Assembly (NCBI RefSeq): GCF_013282805.1
Contig: NZ_CP054038.1
Location: 1,922,001-1,986,000, forward strand
Source: Microbacterium hominis
GTDB taxonomy: Bacteria > Actinomycetota > Actinomycetes > Actinomycetales > Microbacteriaceae
Reading direction: 5' to 3'
DNA length: 64,000 nucleotides
The notes below the pieces were generated by a model. The model made no database searches. It saw only the letters and a program-made list of their open reading frames with translations, and had not been told where the DNA came from. Positions 58,393 through 64,000 of the stretch are shown here, in pieces. The translations under genes were made by a program, and so were the position numbers. Each line of letters starts with the position of its first letter. The stretch's first letter is position 1.

Positions 58393-59453
58393 GCGCGGAC
58401 GCCGCGCGCACGGGCATCGTCCACCTGGTCGATCGCGCGCCGCAGATCTCCGGCGCCGAGATGGTCGACGCTCTCGTTCCTCCGCCGCAGTTCGCCGACG
58501 CGTCCTTCGCGTCGTACCGCGCCGACGGCGACTTCCCCTCCCAGCAGGAGGCGAAGGATCTGCTGACCGCCTTCGCCGGCGGCGCGGGAGCCGCGCCGGT
58601 GCGCGGCGGACTCTTCCGCCGGGCCAAGCGCGCCCCGGAGATGAAGCCGGGCGTGTACCTGGACGGCGGGTTCGGTGTGGGAAAGACCCACCTGCTCGCA
58701 TCCATCTACCACGCCATGCCTGCCCGCCGGAAGTACTTCGGGTCGTTCATCGAATACACGGCCCTGGTGGGCGCCATGGGCTACCAGCGCACGGTCGAGC
58801 TGTTCCGTGGCGCTGATCTCCTCTGCATCGACGAGTTCGAGCTGGACGATCCGGGCGACACGATGGTGATGACCCGTCTGCTCGGCGAGCTCGTCTCGTC
58901 GGGGACGCGGCTGGCGGCGACCTCGAACACGCCGCCCAACGCACTCGGTGAGGGCCGGTTCGCGGCGCAGGACTTCCTCCGGGAGATCCATGCGATGGCG
59001 GCGAGCTTCCAGACCATCCGCATCGACGGGACCGACTATCGCCACCGCGCCGTCGACGGGCACGCGGTGGCCCTCGACTCCGGCTCGTACGAGCGGGCCG
59101 TCACCGACGCGGCCGCGACGGCCGTGGCATCGGACGACGACTTCGAGGCGCTCGTCTCGCACCTTTCCACCGTGCATCCCTCTCGGTACGTGCGGCTCCT
59201 CGACGGAGTGGATCTCGTCGGGCTGCGCGATGTCCACCCTTTCGAGGATCAGTCGGCCGCGCTGCGGTTCGTGGCGTTCGTCGACCGCGTGTACGACGCG
59301 CAGCTGCCGATCCGCGCCACCGGCCTCACCCTCGACCTCGTGTTCCCCGACGAGATGCTCGCCGGCGGCTACCGCAAGAAGTACCTCCGCGCGGTCTCGC
59401 GCCTGGTCGCCTCTACCCTCGCGTCATCTCCCGCACCGCGCGCGTCGCACTGA
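58389..59453 (+). CDS. zapE: Cell division protein ZapE (AFG1-like ATPase)
   Basis: 354 residues, P-loop ATPase of the ZapE/AFG1 family. Walker A is GGFGVGKTHLL (93-103), Walker B LLCIDEFEL (about 144-152), and TLAATSNTPPN-like AATSNTPPNAL is sensor 1. In Enterobacteria ZapE destabilises FtsZ polymers under stress. It is translationally coupled to the upstream hydrolase gene (GTGA). Confidence 0.92.
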   Translation: MSADAARTGIVHLVDRAPQISGAEMVDALVPPPQFADASFASYRADGDFPSQQEAKDLLTAFAGGAGAAPVRGGLFRRAKRAPEMKPGVYLDGGFGVGKTHLLASIYHAMPARRKYFGSFIEYTALVGAMGYQRTVELFRGADLLCIDEFELDDPGDTMVMTRLLGELVSSGTRLAATSNTPPNALGEGRFAAQDFLREIHAMAASFQTIRIDGTDYRHRAVDGHAVALDSGSYERAVTDAAATAVASDDDFEALVSHLSTVHPSRYVRLLDGVDLVGLRDVHPFEDQSAALRFVAFVDRVYDAQLPIRATGLTLDLVFPDEMLAGGYRKKYLRAVSRLVASTLASSPAPRASH

Positions 59454-59508
59454 TTCTCGGCGCGCTCACGTCCAGCCGAAACGTGATGTTTACGTTCGGG
59501 TCGGTCGC

Positions 59509-59524
59509 GTAACCGTTGCGAAAC
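59509..59524 (+). promoter_or_regulatory. GlnR-type half-box upstream of amtB
   Basis: GTAAC-N6-GAAAC matches one gTnAC-n6-GnAAC GlnR element perfectly, 120 bases before the amtB ATG. A second, weaker GAAAC-N6-TTTAC lies at 59478-59493. amtB is a classic GlnR target. Confidence 0.55.
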
Positions 59525-59643
59525 ACGACACGCACGGCGCTCGAAATCCTCACTCGGGAGACTGGCTTCGCCCGGACAGCCCGCGACCCGAAACGCGGCG
59601 GCTTCGGCACCTCGAGTAACACGACACATGGATGAGGAATCTC

Positions 59644-60867
59644 ATGGATAGCGGAAATTTCGCGTGGTCGATCACAGCAACCGCGTTGGTTCTGTTCATG
59701 ACCCCGGGCGTCGCCTTCTTCTACGGCGGCCTGGTCAAGGCGAAGAGCGTCGTCAGCATGATGATGATGAGCTTCGGCGCACTGGGTCTGATCAGCGTGC
59801 TGTGGATCCTGTACGGGTTCAACATGAGCCTGGGCGGCGGCACGTTCGCCTTCTCGGGCAACCCGTTCGCCGACTTCGGCCTGGCCGGCGCTGACAGCGC
59901 CACGCTCGTGGGAGCCACCTTCGGCGCCACGTTCGCCATCATCACGGTGGCGCTCATCTCGGGCTCGATCGCCGACCGCGCCAAGTTCGGCGCGTGGATG
60001 ATCTTCGCGGGCATCTGGGCGACCGTCGTCTACTTCCCCGTCGCGGCCTGGGTCTGGGGCGACGGCTGGATCTTCAACTGGGGCGACAACACCGGCCTGC
60101 CGGCGGTCATCGACTACGCCGGTGGAACCGCGGTGCACATCAACGCGGGTGCCGCGGCCCTCGCCCTCGCGCTCGTGCTCGGCAAGCGCATCGGCTTCCA
60201 GAAGGGCATCCAGAAGCCCCACAACGTGCCGCTGACGCTGCTGGGCGCCTCGATCCTGTGGTTCGGCTGGTTCGGCTTCAACGCCGGTGCCGAGGGCACC
60301 TTCGGGCTGCTGGGCCCCGAGAACACCGGCGCGGGCCTCATCGTCGTGAACACCCTGGGCGCGACCGCAGCGGCCATCCTCGGCTGGCTGATCGTCGAGA
60401 AGCTCAAGGACGGCAAGGCCACGTCGGTGGGCGCCGCCTCGGGTGCTGTCGCCGGCCTCGTCGCGATCACCCCGGCCTGCGCGAACCTCACGCCCGGCTG
60501 GGCCCTGCTCCTCGGTGTCATCGCCGGTGCCGTCTGCGCGCTCGCGATCGAGTTGAAGTGGAAGCTCGGCTACGACGACTCGCTCGACGTCGTGGGCATC
60601 CACATGGTCGGCGGCATCCTCGGCACGCTGTACCTCGGCTTCTTCGCCACCGGTACCGGCCTGTTCCTCGGCGGCGGCGCCGGCCAGCTGGTCTCGCAGA
60701 CGGTGGCCGCCCTGGGCGTCCTGCTCTACTCGTTCATCGTCGCGTTCATCATCGGCTTCGTGATCGAGAAGACGCTCGGCTTCCGCATCAAGAACGAGGA
60801 CGAGCTCGCCGGTGTCGACACCGTCGTGCACGGCGAAGAGGGCTACCTCCTCGACGAGCGCGTCTGA
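59644..60867 (+). CDS. amtB: Ammonium transporter AmtB
   Basis: 407 residues, 11 transmembrane helices of the Amt/Rh family. Motifs: AFFYGGLVKAKSV in helix 1, AGGTAVHINAGAAALALAL and DVVGIHMVGGILGTLYLG holding the twin pore histidines, and PHNVPLTLLGASILWFGWFGFNAG. It imports ammonium when nitrogen is scarce. ATG 59644 follows GAGGAA by four bases; the in-frame ATG 59632 is less good. No glnK gene follows. A GlnR half-box lies upstream. Confidence 0.96.
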   Translation: MDSGNFAWSITATALVLFMTPGVAFFYGGLVKAKSVVSMMMMSFGALGLISVLWILYGFNMSLGGGTFAFSGNPFADFGLAGADSATLVGATFGATFAIITVALISGSIADRAKFGAWMIFAGIWATVVYFPVAAWVWGDGWIFNWGDNTGLPAVIDYAGGTAVHINAGAAALALALVLGKRIGFQKGIQKPHNVPLTLLGASILWFGWFGFNAGAEGTFGLLGPENTGAGLIVVNTLGATAAAILGWLIVEKLKDGKATSVGAASGAVAGLVAITPACANLTPGWALLLGVIAGAVCALAIELKWKLGYDDSLDVVGIHMVGGILGTLYLGFFATGTGLFLGGGAGQLVSQTVAALGVLLYSFIVAFIIGFVIEKTLGFRIKNEDELAGVDTVVHGEEGYLLDERV

Positions 60868-60881
60868 TCTGCTCCACAGCA

Positions 60882-60921
60882 CGGCGAGGGCGTCGCGGCG
60901 AAAGCCGCGGCGCCCTCGCCG
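60882..60921 (+). terminator. Terminator of amtB
   Basis: CGGCGAGGGCG (60882-60892) pairs with CGCCCTCGCCG (60911-60921), enclosing a smaller GCGGC-GAAA-GCCGC tetraloop hairpin. Confidence 0.75.
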
Positions 60922-60952
60922 CGTCCGCACGGTCGCTGCTCTCCCGTGGAGC

Positions 60953-60958
60953 TAGGGT
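60953..60958 (+). promoter_or_regulatory. -10 element TAGGGT of the leaderless PemK-like gene
   Basis: TAGGGT is followed after six bases by GTG 60965, with no ribosome site. Confidence 0.5.
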
Positions 60959-60964
60959 GCAGGG

Positions 60965-61486
60965 GTGAGTGCGCGCACCGGCATCCTCGGCTTCCTGTCC
61001 AGGCTTCTGAAGCCCTCGTCATCCGCACGCTCGTCCGCACGCGTCGCCGCGCCCATCGACGGACGCGCCGGCGCGACGGCGACCGTGGAGATCCGCCCTC
61101 CCGCGGCCGACGCCCTGCGCATCACGTACGCGCCGGAGCGCGACGGCGACCCGGATGCGGGGGAGATCGTGTGGACCTGGGTGCCGTACGCCGAGAACGA
61201 CGGGCGGGGCAAGGACCGTCCCGTGCTCGTGATCGGGCGGCAGGACGCGGACCGCGTCTACGCGGTGCGACTGACGAGCAGGTCGCACGAGGGCGACCGG
61301 GACTATCTGGCGATCGGTTCGGGTCCGTGGGACGGTCGCGGACGCGATTCGTGGGTCGACGTCGATCAGCTCTACTCCGTGCACCGGCGCGGGATGCGTC
61401 GCGAGGCGGCGGCGCTGGATCTCGACCGATTCGTGCGCGTCGCCGACGTGCTGCACCGCCGCTACGGATGGGCCGTGGGGGAGTAG
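60965..61486 (+). CDS. PemK/MazF-like protein (no antitoxin visible)
   Basis: 173 residues. The central region matches PemK/MazF: GEIVWTWVPYAENDGRGKDRPVLVIG, then VYAVRLTSRSH and WVDVDQLYSVHR, the usual beta-barrel core. A basic, Ser/Ala-rich N-terminal extension of about 50 residues is unlike short MazF toxins. No antitoxin ORF is adjacent; amtB precedes with its own terminator and a perfect palindromic terminator follows. So it may be a domesticated or housekeeping member; ribonuclease activity is not shown. Confidence 0.78.
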   Translation: MSARTGILGFLSRLLKPSSSARSSARVAAPIDGRAGATATVEIRPPAADALRITYAPERDGDPDAGEIVWTWVPYAENDGRGKDRPVLVIGRQDADRVYAVRLTSRSHEGDRDYLAIGSGPWDGRGRDSWVDVDQLYSVHRRGMRREAAALDLDRFVRVADVLHRRYGWAVGE

Positions 61487-61492
61487 GTCGAA

Positions 61493-61536
61493 CGCGACGA
61501 AGGCCGCTGCTCCCGGGAGCAGCGGCCTTCGTCGCG
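61493..61536. terminator. 22-bp perfect palindromic terminator
   Basis: 61493-61514 and 61515-61536 are exact inverted copies (centre CCCGGG). It ends the PemK-like gene on the plus strand and, on the minus strand, begins directly after the tRNA-Val CCA end. Confidence 0.88.
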
Positions 61537-61612
61537 TGGTGGGCGATACCAGACTCGAACTGATGACCTCTTCCGTGTGAAGGAAGCGCGCTACCAACTG
61601 CGCCAATCGCCC
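61537..61612 (-). tRNA. tRNA-Val (anticodon CAC)
   Basis: Minus-strand cloverleaf with acceptor GGGCGAT/ATCGCCC, anticodon arm CTTCC-TTCACAC-GGAAG (anticodon CAC), T loop GTTCGAGTC, and an encoded ACCA end at 61540-61537. Confidence 0.95.
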
Positions 61613-61713
61613 GTGTCCCCGAGGGGCACGAGTAACGATACTAGCCCATCCCGGCAGGTGTCGTTGACCACTCCCACCCACGCGAACGTGACACGCGCGA
61701 GGCGCGCTCGGTT

Positions 61714-61741
61714 TTGCGCTCGCACGCGAATCAGGTAATGT
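61714..61741 (+). promoter_or_regulatory. Probable promoter of the tRNA-Gly/Cys/Val cluster
   Basis: TTGCGC (61714-61719) and TAATGT (61736-61741) are 16 bases apart, 36 bases before the first tRNA. The rest of the 164-base gap between the divergent tRNA genes shows no gene. Confidence 0.45.
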
Positions 61742-61776
61742 TCTTGGAGTCGCCGGAGAGATCCGGAGGACGGAAT

Positions 61777-61849
61777 GCGGATGTAGCGCAGTTGGTAGCG
61801 CATCACCTTGCCAAGGTGAGGGTCGCGAGTTCGAGTCTCGTCATCCGCT
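61777..61849 (+). tRNA. tRNA-Gly (anticodon GCC), copy 1
   Basis: Cloverleaf with acceptor GCGGATG/CATCCGC, anticodon arm TCACC-TTGCCAA-GGTGA (GCC), T loop GTTCGAGTC. No encoded CCA; identical to the copy at 62130. Confidence 0.96.
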
Positions 61850-61903
61850 CGAGTGCAGAGGTTTCCAGCCAGGAAGCCGGGCACGTGGGGTCAAACCACA
61901 CGC

Positions 61904-61974
61904 GGTGGCGTGGCCGAGCGGCTAGGCACCGGCCTGCAAAGCCGTTTACACGGGTTCGAATCCCGTCGCCACCT
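61904..61974 (+). tRNA. tRNA-Cys (anticodon GCA)
   Basis: Cloverleaf with acceptor GGTGGCG/CGCCACC, anticodon loop CTGCAAA (GCA), T loop GTTCGAATC. The outer anticodon-stem pair is a C-T mismatch. Confidence 0.94.
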
Positions 61975-62002
61975 CGCCTCTTCAACTGAATAGCCTTTTC
62001 AG

Positions 62003-62074
62003 GCGCGATTGGCGCAGCGGTAGCGCGCTTCCCTGACACGGAAGAGGTCACTGGTTCGATCCCAGTATCGCGCA
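62003..62074 (+). tRNA. tRNA-Val (anticodon GAC)
   Basis: Cloverleaf with acceptor GCGCGAT/ATCGCGC, anticodon arm CTTCC-CTGACAC-GGAAG (GAC), T loop GTTCGATCC. Confidence 0.95.
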
Positions 62075-62082
62075 CGACAGAG

Positions 62083-62104
62083 CCCCCGGAGATCCGGGGG
62101 TTTT
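62083..62104 (+). terminator. Terminator of the tRNA cluster
   Basis: CCCCCGG/CCGGGGG hairpin followed by TTTT, the most classical intrinsic terminator in the window. Confidence 0.9.
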
Positions 62105-62129
62105 CTCGTCGGCCGGAGCGATCCGGCAC

Positions 62130-62205
62130 GCGGATGTAGCGCAGTTGGTAGCGCATCACCTTGCCAAGGTGAGGGTCGCGAGTTCGAGTCTCGTCATCCG
62201 CTCCA
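62130..62205 (+). tRNA. tRNA-Gly (anticodon GCC), copy 2
   Basis: Same 73 bases as copy 1, here followed by an encoded CCA (62203-62205). Confidence 0.96.
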
Positions 62206-62210
62206 TGAAC

Positions 62211-62238
62211 AAGCCGCCGGCCCCGGGCCGGCGGCTTT
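62211..62238 (+). terminator. Terminator after tRNA-Gly copy 2
   Basis: 13-base perfect inverted repeat (62211-62223 with 62225-62237) ending in TTT. Confidence 0.8.
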
Positions 62239-62260
62239 CGTCTTCCCCGGCATCCCCGCG

Positions 62261-62266
62261 TACACT
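62261..62266 (+). promoter_or_regulatory. -10 element TACACT of the thrS leader
   Basis: TACACT is seven bases before ATG 62274 of the leader ORF, placing the transcription start at or next to that ATG. Confidence 0.55.
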
Positions 62267-62273
62267 GGGCGGC

Positions 62274-62342
62274 ATGGAACCGCGCCGTCTGACCATCGCG
62301 ACGATCGTCGCCGTCACGGGCACGCGAACGCTCCAGGCCTGA
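62274..62342 (+). CDS. Threonine-rich leader peptide of thrS
   Basis: A 22-codon ORF starting at a probable transcription start. Five of its residues are Thr (positions 7, 10, 15, 17, 19; one ACC and four ACG codons), three of them in the stretch TGTRT near the end. It stops 110 bases before thrS. Between them, GGACGC/GCGTCC (62350-62365) and CCCGGC/GCCGGG (62381-62418) can form hairpins. The arrangement suits ribosome-mediated control by threonyl-tRNA charging; regulation is inferred, not shown. Confidence 0.6.
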   Translation: MEPRRLTIATIVAVTGTRTLQA

Positions 62343-62452
62343 GCGGGCAGGACGCCGCAGCGTCCGAAGCTGAGCCGAACCCCGGCACCCTCGCGCACGC
62401 GCGCGGCGACGCGCCGGGTAGCCTTGATCCGAGCCACCCCAGGAGAGTTCCC

Positions 62453-64000
62453 TTGACTGACCTCGCCCTTCCGTCGGACGTGTCGTACCCCGCCGACGGC
62501 TTCGCCCTGTTCCCCGATCGCTCCGTCGTCGCGCTGCGCGTCAACGGCGAGCTGAAGGACCTCGCCACCACGGTGACCGCCGACGACATCGTCGAACCCG
62601 TCGTCGTCAGCAGCCCCGATGGCCTCGACATACTCCGCCACTCGACGGCGCACGTGCTCGCCCAGGCCGTCCAGCGCATCAAGCCGCAGGCGAACCTCGG
62701 CATCGGCCCTCCCATCCAGGACGGCTTCTACTACGACTTCGGCGTCGACGAGCCCTTCACCCCGGAGGACCTCAAGGCGATCAAGAAGGAGATGGAGCGC
62801 ATCGTCCGCGAGGGCCAGCGCTTCGTGCGCCGCGTCGTGACCGATGACGAGGCCCGTGCGGAGCTCGTCGACGAGCCCTTCAAGCTCGAGCTCATCGGCC
62901 TCAAGGGCGGCGGCGCCGAGGCCGCAGAGGGTGCCTCCGTCGAGGTCGGCGCCGGCGAACTGACCATCTACGACAACGTCGCCCGCGACGGCGAGACGGT
63001 CTGGAAGGACCTCTGCCGCGGACCTCACGTGCCCGGCACCCGCATGGTCGGCAACGGGTGGGACCTCACCCGTGTCGCGGGCGCGTACTGGCGCGGCAGC
63101 GAGACGAACCCTCAGCTGCAGCGCATCTACGGCACCGCGTGGCCGACGAAGGACGAGCTGCGCGCGTATCAGCACCGTCTCGAGGAGGCGGCGCGACGCG
63201 ATCACCGCAAGCTGGGCGTCGAGCTCGACCTCTTCTCGTTCCCCGACGAGATCGGTCCGGGCCTCGCGGTCTTCCACCCGAAGGGCGGCATCGTCCGCTA
63301 CGAGATCGAGCGGTACATGCGCGAGCGTCTCCTCGCCAACGGCTACGAGGTCGTGAACACCCCGCACATCACCAAGGGCGACCTGTTCATGACCAGCGGC
63401 CACCTGCAGTGGTACGCCGACGGCATGTACCCGCCGATGCACCTGGACGAGTTGCACGACGACGAGGGAAACGTCACCCGAAAGGGCCAGGACTACTACC
63501 TCAAGCCCATGAACTGCCCGTTCCACAACCTCATCTTCCGGTCGCGGGGTCGCAGCTACCGCGAGCTGCCGCTGCGGCTGAGCGAGTTCGGGTCCGTATA
63601 CCGCTACGAGAAGAGCGGCACGCTGTCGGGGCTCACCCGTGTGCGCGGCATGACCCAGGACGACACGCACATCTACGTGACCCCCGATCAGGTCAAGGAC
63701 GAGCTCACCCACAGCCTCGAGTTCGTGCTCCAGACGCTGCGCGACTACGGGCTGAACGATTTCTACCTCGAGCTGTCGACCAAGGAGGAGGGCAACCCGA
63801 AGTTCATCGGCGACGACGCGCTGTGGGCGGACGCCACCGCGACCCTCCGCGAGGTCGCCGAGTCCTCCGGACTCGAGCTCGTGCCCGACCCCGGTGGGGC
63901 GGCCTTCTACGGGCCGAAGATCTCGGTGCAGGCGCGTGATGCGATCGGCCGCACCTGGCAGATGTCGACGATCCAGCTCGACTTCAACCAGCCTGAGCGC
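62453..64000 (+). CDS. thrS: Threonyl-tRNA synthetase, C-terminus cut off by window edge
   Basis: 516 visible residues of about 660. It charges tRNA-Thr. A short TGS-like N-terminal domain is followed by the editing domain ([12 protein letters not shown] and CRGPHVPGT), then the class II catalytic core with [23 protein letters not shown] motif 1 ([13 protein letters not shown]), zinc-ligand C355 in MNCPFHN, and [21 protein letters not shown]. The start is a TTG at 62453 with AGGAGAG five bases upstream; no ATG or GTG is better placed. The anticodon-binding domain lies beyond the window. Confidence 0.95.
   Translation, partial: MTDLALPSDVSYPADGFALFPDRSVVALRVNGELKDLATTVTADDIVEPVVVSSPDGLDILRHSTAHVLAQAVQRIKPQANLGIGPPIQDGFYYDFGVDEPFTPEDLKAIKKEMERIVREGQRFVRRVVTDDEARAELVDEPFKLELIGLKGGGAEAAEGASVEVGAGELTIYDNVARDGETVWKDLCRGPHVPGTRMVGNGWDLTRVAGAYWRGSETNPQLQRIYGTAWPTKDELRAYQHRLEEAARRDHRKLGVELDLFSFPDEIGPGLAVFHPKGGIVRYEIERYMRERLLANGYEVVNTPHITKGDLFMTSGHLQWYADGMYPPMHLDELHDDEGNVTRKGQDYYLKPMNCPFHNLIFRSRGRSYRELPLRLSEFGSVYRYEKSGTLSGLTRVRGMTQDDTHIYVTPDQVKDELTHSLEFVLQTLRDYGLNDFYLELSTKEEGNPKFIGDDALWADATATLREVAESSGLELVPDPGGAAFYGPKISVQARDAIGRTWQMSTIQLDFNQPER

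Noticed and set aside
61777..62205. tRNA cluster as an integration site of a mobile element
   Set aside because: No integrase, att-type duplication beyond the two whole tRNA-Gly genes, or composition change is seen; genes on both sides are core.
62143..62273. A longer frame running through tRNA-Gly into the thrS leader ORF
   Set aside because: It crosses a tRNA gene and its terminator; only the part from 62274 follows a promoter.

Overview
The window is about 70% GC, densely coding, and reads as a core chromosomal segment of a high-GC Gram-positive actinobacterium. Gene content and order (FasR with fabDHF, SepH next to DUF4193/DUF3093/dut/DUF3710/DUF3159, GlnA/GlnE/GlnA2, a HrdB-type sigma factor, topoisomerase IV genes) fit Microbacteriaceae, probably Microbacterium or a close relative; the genus is my inference. 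Many transcripts look leaderless: a TANNNT hexamer sits 6 to 8 bases before the start codon.

Layout. 1-2.9 kb: a cut-off DUF262 gene, a possible orphan Fe(II)/2-oxoglutarate oxygenase, and DUF3145. 3-10.6 kb (minus strand): aceE, the PucR-type regulator fasR, and fabD-fabH-acpP-fabF. 10.7-14.6 kb: tRNA-Val(UAC), a zinc-ribbon coiled-coil protein, a PolA-like polymerase, RNase P RNA and polyphosphate glucokinase. 14.6-20.9 kb: a nitrogen-assimilation block (glnA2, glnE, glnA) with a textbook GlnR box before glnA. 20.9-28.2 kb: an RDD protein, DUF4191, a membrane-anchored pseudokinase-like protein, and the pepA-lpdA-sucB operon. 28.2-34.3 kb: a PAC2 protein, the primary sigma factor coupled to a CofE-like protein, an ATP-grasp protein, and an unusual pair of alanine racemase genes. 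34.3-39.3 kb: DUF7455 and topoisomerase IV (parE, parC). 39.3-44.3 kb: a phosphodiesterase, sepH, DUF4193, DUF3093, dut, DUF3710, DUF3159. 44.4-59.5 kb: acnA, dxs, pepN, fadBA, rnd, DUF3000, an alpha/beta hydrolase, zapE. 59.6-64 kb: amtB, a PemK-like protein, five tRNA genes, and thrS (cut off) behind a threonine-rich leader ORF.

Metabolic links. Pyruvate dehydrogenase E1 (aceE), the shared E2 (sucB/dlaT type) and E3 (lpdA) are all present at two loci; acetyl-CoA from them feeds the FAS-II genes under FasR and the TCA cycle (acnA). Nitrogen genes (glnA, glnA2, glnE, amtB) appear to be under GlnR at glnA and perhaps at amtB.

The most unusual feature is the tandem alanine racemase pair at 32573-34293. 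The longer protein keeps the PLP barrel with its catalytic lysine but has lost the C-terminal SYG tyrosine loop, the GY tyrosine and the MD motif. The shorter protein has lost most of the barrel and the lysine but keeps exactly those C-terminal residues. In ordinary homodimeric alanine racemases these two sets meet across the subunit interface, so the pair looks like an obligate heterodimer with one composite active site.

Quality caution: glnE and the DUF3093 gene carry single-base deletions (three in total), all in G/C homopolymers, which points to sequencing or assembly error rather than true pseudogenes.
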